A DNA stretch of 64,000 nt from Antedon mediterranea (GCF_964355755.1 NC_092672.1:3782001-3846000), one strand, 5' to 3'; shown: positions 47,188 to 58,248, counted from the first letter of the stretch. Program-made: numbers and translations. Notes: generated by a model from the letters alone, not told the origin.

Positions 47188-48495
47188 CAGTCAACTCTCC
47201 CAATACCGGACCCTCCCAAAACCGGAATTCACGAAAAACCGGACTTTTTTGGAGGGCCCAATTTGTCCCTATTCTAAATGTACTGTAATTTATTATGAAA
47301 ACCGGAATACCCAATTCCGGAATCCGGACAAATTATGAAGTACAAAACACGAAAATTAGCGTCTGAAAACCGGACTGACGGTTAAAAAACTCCAAATATT
47401 TACGAAAACAACGTAACATCGTCGTCGCTGACTCGGATTCACTACATTCACAATGTACAAAAGCTTTTAACCATACCCTCACCATGCATGAAGTGCGCGA
47501 CGTTTCGCGGTACGATCAAATAATGTTGCCATGGAGCGCTACACTGTGATTGACAGGTCAGTTCATTGTTAACCCACGAGGCGGCAATTGCTTTGTTGCG
47601 TATCGAACTGCGGTGGGCTTTTTCACATCGAAGCGCTATGTCTTAATGTCTATTGTTTTTAGCAGGGAGTTGTTAACAACTCCCTGTTTTTTTTTAGCAT
47701 ATGAATTGTTTTTTAATAAAGTTAAATTTACATTCCTGTGTCTTTGTTTTGTTTAAATTATTGTTAAATTCACAATTGCAATAGGACTTTAAAAAGGAAT
47801 GTTTCACTAAAAACGGGACTAAAAATGTGCATCATTATAAATTTGGAAATCATTATGGCAAAACGTAAACGGAATGAACTTGACTTAACTAGTGTTAATA
47901 AACTTTGAAATGTTACCAATTAATTATTGTGTCATTATTGCTTGGCTCGTTTACCTAATCAATTTTCATCATTGCTATCAAATTACGTCAAAATAAAGGA
48001 GCTTAAAAAACATGTGGTCTAGGTGTGGGCGTTTTTATTTGATTATGACACCTCTGCACATGCGCATCAATCAAAGCCCTTCACCCATGCTGCTGCTGCT
48101 AGCTAGCTCACGAAAAATAAACAGACCGAAATTATGTTCACCGTACGTACGTACGTAGGCCTTTTTGCCGTTAAAAACACATTGAGAAACAATAATTTAC
48201 TATTGTAACATGTTTTATTGGTATAGTAAATAATGTAACTTTTAAAAAAGGTAAATTGAATTACTGTAGCTTAATATTAATAAAGTAGGCCTAGGCCTAT
48301 CAGTATTTATTTATTTAAAACTAGATTGACACAATCATAGCCTAGCCTAGGCCTTCCCTACGCTAGGAGACCGTACCGGGCAGCATTCGGTGACAACGTG
48401 ATGACTTTAAAAATATGTTTTCAGGAAACCGGACTTTCGAAAAACCGGAAAATATATGCCCGCCCAAGGGTGTCCGGTATTGGGAGAGTTGACTG
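47188..48495. mobile_element. 1.3-kb pogo-like DNA transposon remnant
   Basis: CAGTCAACTCTCCCAATACC is repeated in perfect inversion at the right end (24-bp TIR), with TA at both flanks (47,186-47,187 and 48,496-48,497). Subterminal 'AACCGGA' words occur repeatedly near both ends and could be transposase-binding sites. The interior has no recognisable transposase, so it is a non-autonomous or decayed pogo/Tigger-type element. Confidence 0.75.
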
Positions 48496-48514
48496 TACAG
48501 CATCTCATTTATAT

Positions 48515-48580
48515 CACATGTGGTGCCTGTATCGTGTAAGGTTATGTTAAGGGTCATGTTACTACTTATACATGTAAAAC
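48515..48580. repeat. Palindromic 'CACATGTG' element, copy
   Basis: 'cacatgtggtgcctgtatcg' then 'taaggttatgttaaggg'. It lies directly beside the right end of the pogo-like element. Confidence 0.45.
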
Positions 48581-50480
48581 AATGTTAGGCTAAGGATTAG
48601 GTTACTATATTTTAAATCCACTTTAAACATGTGAATGTATAATGCCTAATTATTAACCAGTTACGTCAATTTATTATGGAAAATTGTTTAAAACACATAT
48701 AAAGTCATCCAAAGATATTGACATTGATGGAAATAGGCTAGACATTTTAAAATAGATTTTCCGAAAAGTTTACGATATTATTTCCATTAATTCATGTCCC
48801 TATAATCTAAATAAAAATATAAAGTATAAATTCTAAAAATAAATGTGAAACTAGTTAATTAAAATTACTTATTTCGTTCGAAAGTATAATACCGATATGT
48901 GATTAACATTTTTTTTCCAATTTGCTGAATAGATTGAAAGAAAATTTTCCAAGCTGTGTAATAAAAAGCTTTAAATATTTGACTAATATAAGAACTATTG
49001 GGAACATAAAAACCATTAACAAGTAATACATGTTTATATAGCTGCATAGTCTTATATTTTGATAATGGAAAGCACTTTGAAATATGCATTAATATTTCTT
49101 TCGTGACATAATACTTTTATTTTACGTGCATTTATATAACTAGAACGTCTGCAATACGCCTGGACTAGTATTGACCCATTTAGACTGGATGATTTCATAA
49201 AGAGGTCATTAAATAAATGGCGGTAGTCCGTGAGAAGATTCTTCTGAATCTGAAAATGTTTAATCAAATCACGAACTAGATGACAAAATGCTCTATATTT
49301 TAGTCAAACCATGGATAAATAGTACAGACACGTCATTTAATGTGTGGTTTTATTGATTTTTACATTCAACATTGCCGAACGAAATATGTCACGGTTGTTG
49401 AATTTATGCATACAGTATATGCCTTACATTAAGTCCTGTCGTCGAAAGCTCCCTGTTAATTGTCCATCGCTTCGTGATTGGTCGAATTATTTGCGCGCGT
49501 GTGTTACGTTGGGAACAAAGACTCGTATTCTTGAAAGAGGACTATCTTTAGTTATTCAGGACTATGATAGTCCGGACTACGATAGTCCGGACTACCTTTG
49601 ATCTGGTATTTTTAAGCTTGCATTTCGCTTACGACGTCCGTGCATTCTGTTATTCAATCTCATAGTACCACGTGACACTATCGTACGCAGTGACATTGTG
49701 TAATATCTTATTTATTCTGCTCCGCGTTTGGAAAAAGAAAAATGAAATATTAAAAAGATAAATAATAAAGCTATAATTTGATTTGATTCCAAATTGACGC
49801 TCAATTTGATTATCTTGGCATTTTGAGATATATTGTTTTATGTACCGCAGTTCTCTGTCGTAACGATGACATTTAATCGATCACTTAGTAACTATGGTGT
49901 TGAATTCAATAGAATTGCATCTTAGAATATCCCGCTAATTCTATTTTATGACTACTATTTACTGTTAGAAATGCACAAGAATCATCAATTTATTTGTTTT
50001 CTATCTAATTGCTCAAGTGAATAAACCGAATGTGATGAGTGTCAATTTAAATTCAAAGTTTATGCGGGTTTCATCTGCGTGCGTGATTATTATTACGTTA
50101 TTTATCCTCTTCATCTTATTCTTCAAACATGTTTAAAAATTAATAGGAACACTTTCACTCATTGATTCAAATAAAGTTTTATTTTCTTCCTTTAAAAATG
50201 TATTGTCATCCAAAATCATGAAAAATAAAGAAAAAAACTATTTTCACAATCTGTTTACACTGCATTGGAAAACTGTTGTTGCCAAACTCGGAGCTAGTAT
50301 TCTAATGTAGTATTCACATGAAAGACAAAATTTACTAAACCTTGTTTGCAAATTTAGATACTTTGAATTTTGCAAACTTATGTTTAATGGATGTAGGCCT
50401 ACTGGTAATCAGGCTAACTAGGAAACTTGAAAAACTCGGAGTTTGCTCGAGCTTGCATTAAACAAAGGCTTAGCCCAGTC
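48581..50480. other. Gene-free stretch with a decayed coding trace
   Basis: On the minus strand 49,300-48,865 reads as two adjoining frames (LIKHFQIQKNLLTDYRHLF... and ...YYTAWKIFFQSIQQIGKK) linked by a frameshift near 49,075. This could be a decayed exon or element; it was not recognised. The rest, including a damaged family B trace at 49,440-49,505, is non-coding. Confidence 0.3.
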
Positions 50481-50560
50481 TAACTTTCGTTTGTACACCT
50501 AGGCTAGGCTAGGCTAGGCTTAGCCCAGTCTAACTTTCGTTTGTACACTCCAGGTTAACC
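50475..50560 (+). repeat. 45-bp duplication around (aggct)n
   Basis: 'gcttagcccagtctaactttc' + 'gtttgtacac' occurs twice, separated by four 'taggc' units. Confidence 0.8.
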
Positions 50561-50634
50561 ATTGTTTGGAGAAGTTTGGTGATTCCTGAGACTTTTAGTG
50601 CAATTTAGTGTACTAGGTATACGTACACACATAA

Positions 50635-50790
50635 GGTTCTGTCTACACTATCAAATCTTATGTAACAAAAAAAACGTGATGTGCCCATATATGGACATGA
50701 TGATCTCATATCACTACCATATTTGGGTATAATCACCACCATATTTAGGCATACCACACTTTTTTTTGTACTAGTGTAGACAGAGCTTTA
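50635..50790. mobile_element. MITE family A, copy 6
   Basis: TTCTGTCTACACTATCAAAT at the left, TAGTGTAGACAGAGCTTTA at the right; internal 'cccatatatggacatgatga' and 'actaccatatttgg'. Confidence 0.8.
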
Positions 50791-51040
50791 CTCTACATAA
50801 AGTGTTTTCCTGAGATGACAAATTCGTGTGTTTCATGCCTATAACTGTTAACAGGATACAATAATGAATAATTTATACTGATATAAATGAGGAGGGTCTC
50901 TTAATAGGTGGTCAGTAATAGTAGGCCTACTATTGGTCATACAACACATGCCGTGCGCAATGCCGTATATCTCGTTATTAACATGATAAACAAATTACCC
51001 TATTTAAATTGTGTTAAATCTATAGGCTTTTATACGCTAA

Positions 51041-51402
51041 AGCGTGGTTCCCACTAGCGACGCAGCACAAGGACGTAACGCAACGCAAGTGAATTGACCA
51101 ATCACAAGCGATGGCTTATTCGCTTGTGATTTCTAACTGTCTATAACTTCGCTTGTCATTGGTTAAAACGCTTACGTTGCGTTTACGTCCTTGCGTTACA
51201 TTCTAGTGGGAACCAAGCTTTAAGCGTGGTTCCCACTAGCGACGCAACACAACGACGTAACGCAACGCAAGTGAATTGACCAATCACACGCGATGGCTTA
51301 TTTGCTTGTGATTGCTAACTGTCTATAACTTCGCTTGTCATTGGTTAAAACGCCTGCGTTGCGTTTTACGTCCTTGCGTTACGTTCTAGTGGGAACCAAG
51401 CT
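51041..51402. mobile_element. Two adjacent MITE family B short-subtype copies
   Basis: 51,041-51,220 and 51,223-51,402 are about 95% alike, joined by 'aagctTTAAgcgtgg'. Both have GCGTGGTTCCCACTAGCGAC and TTCTAGTGGGAACCAAGC ends. Confidence 0.85.
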
Positions 51403-51768
51403 TCATTAACATGATAAACAAATTACATTACCCTATTTAAATTGTGTTAAATCTATAGGCTTTTTATAATAATGCAATTACTGTCTGATAAAAAAGAGGT
51501 CGTTTCGGATCTTTCTTCATCTTCCCTTCAGCTATCTTTGTCGATGTACGTAAATGAGTACATGACTTCATAATGTATGTTACGCGTAATGTTGTTATCG
51601 GAGTTTATTAGGGCTATGATTTATAACAGTAATGTTGTCGTAGCTCGGTATATGCTATAATTGGACAGAGAAAAACATTCTACACCGCCAACATCGCCGC
51701 TAAACCAGAGAAATTGTCCTGCTGAATAGTAAACCCTAGGCCTAGCCCAAAGATTGGTGGGCCACTAA

Positions 51769-51890
51769 TGCTTAGTTCCTACTAGAGACGCAATACAAGG
51801 ACCTAACGCAACGTAAGTTAGTTGACCAATCACAAGCGGCAGTTCGAATAAATCCATCGCATATGATTAGCCAATGGCGAGATAAACTAA
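51769..51890. mobile_element. MITE family B, 3' truncated copy
   Basis: 'gcttagttcctactagagac' then 'gttgaccaatcacaagcg'. Similarity fades after 51,870. Confidence 0.6.
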
Positions 51891-52107
51891 CAAGGCTTCT
51901 ATTTTAAATGTTCACATGCGCACACTCAGTTGCTATTCGTTATCAAGTTAGATAGGCCTAGGGTGTAATTAATAGTATAGACCTACATTTCATATTAAGC
52001 GGATTGCCAACATGCTATAATATAATATCGATTTATACACATCAGATAAGCATTAAATTGTCAGAAACACGCACTAACGTTCAAGAATGTGTCTAATACT
52101 CGTATCT

Positions 52108-52116
52108 ATATAAAAT
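52108..52116 (+). promoter_or_regulatory. Candidate TATA box
   Basis: CTATATAAAATATC lies about 230 bp before the small secreted-type frame at 52,340. The link is by position only. Confidence 0.25.
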
Positions 52117-52339
52117 ATCTTTTCAAACATTGGTTTCTTCGAAAGATTTGACGGTGTTGCTGCAAAGTGACGATACGCGTGACGCCGACGATGGCCGATG
52201 TGCGTCAACTTCGTTTCATTTGTTTTCAGATCATAAATTATTATTATTATTAATTAGCAAGAATCGCTTTTCGCGCAAATTAAACATTTTTTAGCTCTAA
52301 TTGGTTGTGCATGTTTTTCGCATGCCTTAAAACTTAATC

Positions 52340-52543
52340 ATGAATAATAAGAAAGTAAATTATTTAATAGTATCCTTTTTTTTACTTACGTGCGCGTCAA
52401 AATGTTTCACCCGATACACGGTCGGTATGTCTAGTGACAATAAGCAGGCAGTTGAGTATCGTGTCTGCTATGAGGATCAGACGACTGCAAACTTTATTCA
52501 GCGTCTATTGACACTATACAATTCTATAGCCCTTTTTTTATAA
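52340..52543 (+). CDS. Possible small secreted peptide (hypothetical)
   Basis: An ATG frame of 67 codons. It starts MNNKKVNYLIVSFFLLTCAS, a plausible signal peptide (basic n-region, 12-residue hydrophobic core, small residues before a possible cut near residue 20). The remaining 47 residues hold two cysteines (SKCFTRY and YRVCYED) and end ...TLYNSIALFL. The local base composition is richer in CpG than the surroundings, and a TATA-like site lies upstream. No dibasic processing sites or known peptide family were seen. It could be a secreted peptide, a first exon whose splice donor I cannot place, or chance. Confidence 0.25.
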   Translation: MNNKKVNYLIVSFFLLTCASKCFTRYTVGMSSDNKQAVEYRVCYEDQTTANFIQRLLTLYNSIALFL

Positions 52544-52559
52544 GCGTTTATTTATGAAA

Positions 52560-54160
52560 TGAATGATTAAATGCCAGTTTGGCGAGTTTGTCTCGCCATA
52601 GTCAGTTGAATGTTTCTTCGTACTCGTGTCGAGACGAACTCTCACTTGTGATTTATTATTGCGACATGCGTTCGGATTAATTTGCTTGATGATGTATCAT
52701 TTGATTTTTGTGTAGAAACATTTATAAATTTCACTTAGTAAATCTTTTCTATGCCCTATCGCTATCGCCTGTAATTACAAAATAAATCTACACATTCTGT
52801 AAATGAAAAATGTGCAGTTTAATAAACGAGTGTGAATATGAAAGCTTAAAGCCGTCTTTGGATATTACGTTTAGAGGGATAAGGTAAATAATGTGCTTAA
52901 AGGACGACTCCACGTTTATTATAAAAACACATTTATTGCAACCACGTGTAAATGCCTATATTAATGATCAGTGATTATTATAATATTGTTGATTTATGAA
53001 AAGCCATGTATGCCAAAATATTTTTCTTTTAGGCATATTAAATGAATTATGGAATACGATAAGCCCGGCTCATTTTCCAATGATACGTGCTTCATGATGT
53101 AATGCGTGCAAAAGTTGTTATGCACGCACACAATTTGTCACAGGAATTTCGGACCGAATTCAGCACACACAATACCCACACATCACTCTTCCCTACTGTG
53201 CGTATTTGAATTCTTGTCTAACTAACCAATATCATGAACATAAATATTCCTACATTCATAGCGAATTCTTTCGGGATTGTGGCACCGACCGACCATTCAG
53301 GCATCAATTAAAACTTTCTATGGGCCTAAAAATAATAATGTGTCAGAGCACACTCCATATTAATGCATTTGTTTTACTGTTACTAAGGTTTGAATAACTA
53401 AACGCCACCTGCTTGATACGATGATCATTGTACCGTGTCATCCGCCAAGAGCCTATACTTGTATCTAACTGACTTGCAATAGTCAGTTAGATAGTATCTG
53501 GTGACAGATACAGAATCGGGTGGTTGAATCCTTCTATGCGCGCTCAGTCACATGTGGTCATTCAGACCACAACAAATCAATATTGTATGCTTATTTTTAG
53601 CCCAACACATTATTATTACCCATCTTTTATATGAATTTAGGATTTAATACGAAACGCTATAATTCCTTAATGTGATTTTAATGTTGTTGTTTTTGTTATG
53701 AGAAAACCATTTGTTTGCTTCAAGTACTAGGAACACCCAGGTCTGATGACCTTAGTAAATAATTATCATCACATGTAAACAACAGTATCCGCATTCACAG
53801 TCAATTATTATTTAAATAACATGAATAAATTAGATGTATTCCAACAACAATGTGACGTTTCAAAGTTCTATTGAATATTCATGATTTCATTTTCTACCGC
53901 AACAAACAGCTCCCTCTCATGTCGCACTTACGATTGTTTCAATAAAAGCTGGTAGAATATTACAAGGAGATACATTAGGCATTCTGTGTAAGCTGATGCA
54001 CAACCACTCTACCAAGCTTCTAGTTATTGAAACAACGGTGTTTAATGTTTAACTGTGTTATACATCGAATATTGACATTTTAATAAAAGTCTAAACATTC
54101 TACTGGATGCTTTTAAGGGAGATAATTGCACTGCTCCAGACACACGGCCTCCTGTAAACC
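52560..54160. other. Upstream region of the GPCR gene
   Basis: No exon was recognised. The composition is less AT-rich than in the left half. It ends near a strong donor AA|GTAAGT at 54,164/54,165, which could close a non-coding first exon of the GPCR. Confidence 0.35.
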
Positions 54161-54164
54161 CTAA

Positions 54165-54942
54165 GTAAGTATTTTTTTGTAATTTATTTTTTATTGCGTG
54201 AAACAGATAAGTAGCAACAGTTTGGTATTAGATATCATAAACATATTTTGATTTCGCGTATTACAGTAGTCGGTTTGCCTTGGAGAGATCATTGAATTTT
54301 CAGCGGTGGTGATAAAAAGATCAAAAGGGTTATTTTATTCAGTCCATGCGCAAATCCTTACCGCCAGATACAATGTCTCGTGTTGATGATGCGGTGAAGA
54401 GATGATTATTCCAAATTGTTCATAGATTTACCGCGCAGTAGACGTATAACGTAGCTCAGTAGGCCTACCAAAGTTTTTTTTGTTGGTGGGGAACGCCACA
54501 GAAATTATCGCACTTTTGCCGTTTTTGCTCCTCTTAGATTTCAAGAGTTTGCTGTCGTCCACCGTATACGTGATTTCACAGGTGGATGTTTTCTTCTTTC
54601 TTATTAGGATATGTCCGCTCGCAAATGACTACGGAACCAGCGCAGATTTCATTATCTGCACTTTCCCATCAAATCGATCGGATTTAGTTTAGCCTTTCCT
54701 CGTCTATATCACAGCAATTCCACCGCGGGAGAACTTTGCTCTTGTTCTCGTAATTCAGTTTGGTAATGATTGGTAACAATAATGCAATAACATCGATATC
54801 TTGACTGTAGGCTATCGGGACGTTAAAATCGGACCAAATTTGTCGCCGTGACAATGTATAAATTGTAATGTGGATAATTTTAGAACTGTACATTTGTATT
54901 TACTAATATAATACGAGTATTTTCACAATTTATAATTTCCAG
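54165..54942 (+). other. Candidate 5'UTR intron of the GPCR gene
   Basis: Donor GTAAGTA at 54,165 and acceptor AATTTCCAG ending 54,942. Directly after, a 22-bp unit (gtaccgtgcttcttcaaacc+ag) is present twice in tandem, so a second AG acceptor exists 22 bp downstream at 54,963-54,964. Both lie upstream of the start codon. No cDNA support is available. Confidence 0.35.
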
Positions 54943-54983
54943 GTACCGTGCTTCTTCAAACCAGGTACCGTGCTTCTTCAACC

Positions 54984-55231
54984 ATGGACTTGAATACTAC
55001 CCCGCCATCAACTGATAACTGGACCTGTATTGAGTATCCAGGTGTGGAGCCATTTGCTGTCACACTACACATGGTGCAAAAGATAGTCTGCATCTTCTCG
55101 TTAATTTCAAACATTTTGGTGATTATTATTGTTCTTGGTGATCGCAAGGCGCACACAACAGCCAACCTTCTGATTGTGAACTTGGCCGTATCACAGATAC
55201 TGTTATTAGTAGTCCGGCTGCATTCATTACC
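54984..55231 (+). CDS. Class A GPCR, exon 1 (N-terminus to TM2)
   Basis: ATG at 54,984 opens a frame MDLNTTPPSTDNWTC with two N-glycosylation sequons (N4, N12). TM1 spans about residues 31-52, with the conserved Asn1.50 at N43. TM2 spans 61-83 and has NLAV as in neuropeptide-type receptors, but the position of the near-universal Asp2.50 is Gln (Q71). The exon ends after CC at 55,231, before GTAGGT; exon 2 supplies the third base (Pro83). The frame is open upstream to 54,948 without ATG, so 54,984 is the first usable start. Together with exon 2 the protein is 372 aa. Expected role: plasma-membrane receptor coupling a ligand, probably a peptide, to G proteins. The ligand cannot be told from the sequence. 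Confidence 0.8.
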
Positions 55232-55830
55232 GTAGGTTACATTTTGTTTTTAGTATTATTGTAAATTTAATCAACTGATTTAAAAAGCATTATGATGCGT
55301 GTGTATGAATTAGGCGTGTGCGCGCACCATACTATTTTAAACCGAGTGGAAGTCGAAAGACTTTCAACCGATATTCATTTCTGTGTAAATAACCCTTTCC
55401 ATTCGATTCTAATCCGTCTTTTAAAACTATCGATAATATAATCTAACGCAGTGAACCATGGCATGTTCTGATTGGACAAGATATGTAACTAAGCACTCTG
55501 TATCCATCCAGTCGGTGTTTTAATACACTCGTAGGCTTTAAGGCATGTAATAACTACGACGGGAAGATAACTAACACATTACTAACGAGAAATCACAAAT
55601 TGTGTCTTTACTAATTACATCCATTTTGTAAATTGCGTGTGACGTGTTGAAATACTTATCCGAATAAGTCACTCAAGATTACATAGAGATCTGCATAATC
55701 ATCTTATAATTATCCATATTTAATTATCACATTGTTTAAATGAATTGTTTTGGTTCTATCATTGAGAAATCATTAATAGCAAGTTATTTGCTATATAAAG
55801 TAATACAGTTCAAAGTTTTCACATGACATG

Positions 55831-56150
55831 AGTCAAATGGCCGAGCGGTTAAGGCAGGGGCGCCGTTTACTGTACGGTACCTAAAGAGCCAACAACATCG
55901 GCAAGGGTTGAGGCCGACTCGCTCCTCTTAGTTCTGGTGGTGGAAAGTATTCTCGGATAAGGACTATAAACCGTAGATCCAGTGTACACAGTTATAACCC
56001 AGTTCATTATTCGAAAAAGTAGGGGGTTACCCCGGTGAACTGGTTCACAAAATAGCCCCTGAATCAGGGGGATTACCACCTATCTGATAGGACAGTGATT
56101 AATTCACTATTGGTAATCCTTGGCCACATTGCCTAGAGACATAAAATAAA
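55831..56150 (+). repeat. SINE with tRNA-Leu/Ser-like head
   Basis: The head has 'atggccgagcggttaaggc' (box A) and 'aagggttgaggcc' (weak box B). The body reads 'ctcggataaggactataaac', 'gtgtacacag' and 'ggggttaccccggtg', shared with the minus-strand copy at 59,612-59,938. The 3' part is more diverged and ends in A-rich DNA. It is located in the GPCR intron. Confidence 0.75.
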
Positions 56151-56279
56151 AAAGTTTAAATTAGTAAAAAATAAGAATAATAATGATTTGAACGAATTCT
56201 CCTAAACCTCAGTTAAATAAAGAATGGTCAGGATAGGTTATTTGATGAGTGGATTTATTTGCTCGAAATGTAACTATGT

Positions 56280-56405
56280 CAACTTACATTACGTGCGTGT
56301 GTCGCAAGAACATTACACGCTTGTCACACTAGCATTACATGAGTGTCACACGAGCATCACACCCGTGTCCCACGAGAATTATACGTGGTTGACACGCGTA
56401 TCACC
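56280..56405 (+). repeat. Degenerate 22-bp minisatellite
   Basis: Five to six units of the type cattacacg + cttgtcacactag; the third to fifth read 'cattacatgagtgtcacacg', 'catcacacccgtgtcccacg' and 'aattatacgtggttgacacg'. It precedes the hammerhead by about 60 bp. Confidence 0.65.
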
Positions 56406-56464
56406 AAATTTTTCATTTCTAGTTGAACAGTATTAATGATGCGTTTTCTACATACATACATATT

Positions 56465-56520
56465 TCACCTGAAGAGTGCGGCCAGCTACATGCTGGTCGT
56501 ACGAAACAAATTTGTAGTGA
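56465..56520 (+). ncRNA. Type I hammerhead ribozyme motif
   Basis: All core nucleotides are present in order. Stem I 5' strand UCAC (56,465-56,468); CUGAAGA (56,469-56,475); stem II of 11 bp (56,476-56,486 with 56,492-56,502, nine Watson-Crick and two G-U pairs, loop UACAU); GAAA (56,503-56,506); a minimal stem III CA/UG with loop AAUU (56,507-56,514); cleavage triplet GUA (56,514-56,516); stem I 3' strand GUGA (56,517-56,520). Self-cleavage is expected after A56516. Known families: Penelope-like elements and metazoan retrozymes carry such hammerheads with very short stem III. The motif sits in sense orientation inside the GPCR intron, flanked by 'tacatacatat' on both sides. No reverse transcriptase is present, so this is a solo remnant or a small non-autonomous element. 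Activity is predicted from sequence only. Confidence 0.85.
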
Positions 56521-56562
56521 TTAAAACAATGAAGTAACCAAGTTTTCTGCTGTTATTTTATT

Positions 56563-56568
<6 letters not shown>

Positions 56569-56606
<38 letters not shown>
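56569..56606. repeat. (TA)n microsatellite
   Basis: About 19 TA dinucleotides, preceded by 'acataca', just downstream of the hammerhead. Confidence 0.95.
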
Positions 56607-56608
<2 letters not shown>

Positions 56609-57377
56609 CCTACTATTATGTATACATTTTCTTTCAATCAATTTTCCGCATTTGGGCCTAATAGGTAATGAGCAAAGGAGCTTATACCACTCAAATTAGC
56701 GAATACGTAATTAAGGCAGTACCAATTTCGTAACCAATAGCAATGATACTTTAAAAAGGTAATTGCGAAATTAAAAATATATAATTGCAAATATGAATGG
56801 CCTACCATTATGTTTTATTTTGATTACGTCATAAGTTCGGCGTGGTTATGTTTACTAATGTTTCTCAAAGATTCTTAATTAACACAAAATACTAATTGTT
56901 TATTGTTATGACTTGCTATCGTGAAATCACAACGTTTGTTTATATTTGCTTATATTGAACATTTTACGCATGCGTAGTGCAATCGAGAAATACAGTAACC
57001 TACGTCCTAAACATGGTGGTTTACGGCACATTTTCAACAATTTGTGTCAGATTGATTGATTGACACATTGAATGTTTGTGAAAGTTATTAGTAGACCATC
57101 AAACCAAATATCTATTTGTTTCACTCTGTTTGCAGTTTTGAGTCAAAAAAGAGAGTAATTTTGTGTTAGTAGTAACCCGATATCGTATCACCGTTGATAA
57201 TGCCTTTTTTTTTTATCGCAATCGAATGTATGCGCGGTACGTTTAAACGCTCACAGATGGAATGTGGTAAATCTACTCACATATTTACTTTTGTATAGAC
57301 CTCACTGAAAAATGAAATTATAAGTTAATTGATGTTATGAAAATAGTTTACATTTCTTTTTAAACATTTTTTTTTAG

Positions 57378-58248
57378 ATTGATTGCAAGTGATATTGGAA
57401 TGACATCATTAAGTTGTAAGCTGTGGAGGGGAGGTATGCATTGGTCGCAGGCCGCCACTGCATTAACGATTTGTACGATAAGTTTAGAAAGACGCCGAGC
57501 AACCAAATCGTTATCGCGTTCTTCTAACATTCCCCAGCGTCAGCTTGCCATAGGTGTAGCATTTATCTGGGTCATAACTCTCGCTGCCAGCTTACGTATG
57601 TTCATCGTCTCCGATATTACAATGCGATATCGTCCAAGTTGCGACGGAGAGCCCGTCACCACGGGTTTCTGTTACCCAGATAGAGAGCCAGGATATGACA
57701 TTTACACGTATTTGTTTCAGGTGTTTTTTTATTTAATACCATTGATAGTTATGAGTGTTGCGTATGGATGCGTTATTTGTTCTTTGAGATATACCTCTAA
57801 TGGGACGTCATTGCAACCAAGCCAGGTAAAACGAATGATCGCGACGCGTCGTAGAGTTTCAGTAACCGTTTTCGTAATTTCTTTAGCATTCTGTATTTTA
57901 TGGTTCCCGTATGTATTTCTTCAATTAATATGGTATGTTGAAGAATTCTCGTTAGGTATAGGTATGATACAAATCTTGTACTTTATTATTATTAGTGAAA
58001 TTCTTATTGAATTCCAAGGTTGCGTCAATGTGTTGACGCTTTGTTTTTTAAGCCAATCTTTTCGTCAAAGCATGCTGCTGTATCTTCGTTTTGTCTACAA
58101 CTGTGTTACAAAGTGTCGGTGTGGCTGCCGGAAAAGCAAGGCAGATGTATACGTTAGAAACGAACCTAAGTACACGCTACAATCGAACAATGACCACCGC
58201 GCAACAAGGAATACAAATGTAACTTGTGAACAATCGTCACAGCTCTAG
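57378..58248 (+). CDS. Class A GPCR, exon 2 (ECL1 to C-terminus)
   Basis: The exon starts after TTTTTTTTTAG and runs 290 codons to TAG at 58,246-58,248. Residues are numbered in the joined 372-aa protein. Cys3.25 is C96, and its usual partner in ECL2 is C171 or C181. The TM3 end reads SLERRRAT, so DRY is ERR (E120-R122). W147 is Trp4.50 and P204 is Pro5.50 with Y212 as Tyr5.58. TM6 reads CILWFPY with W258 and P260 (toggle Trp and Pro6.50). TM7 ends GCVNVLTLCFLSQSFR: Asn7.49 is kept but Pro7.50 is Val and Tyr7.53 is Leu. The tail has a Cys cluster (CVTKCRCGC), which could be palmitoylated. The layout suggests the galanin/allatostatin/QRFP-like peptide receptor group, but divergent. Frame, splice phase and seven helices are clear; the subfamily is not. 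Confidence 0.85.

Larger units (their letters stand above)
55232..57377 (+). other. GPCR intron (2146 bp)
   Basis: Donor CC|GTAGGT, acceptor TTTTTTTTTAG|A, phase 2. It contains a SINE, a 22-bp minisatellite, a hammerhead ribozyme motif and a (TA)n tract. The first 600 bp and the last 770 bp show nothing recognisable. Confidence 0.8.

Noticed and set aside
48865-49267. Adjoining minus-strand frames that may be one broken coding sequence
   Set aside because: The join needs a frameshift and nothing in the residues is recognisable; only noted in the region entry.
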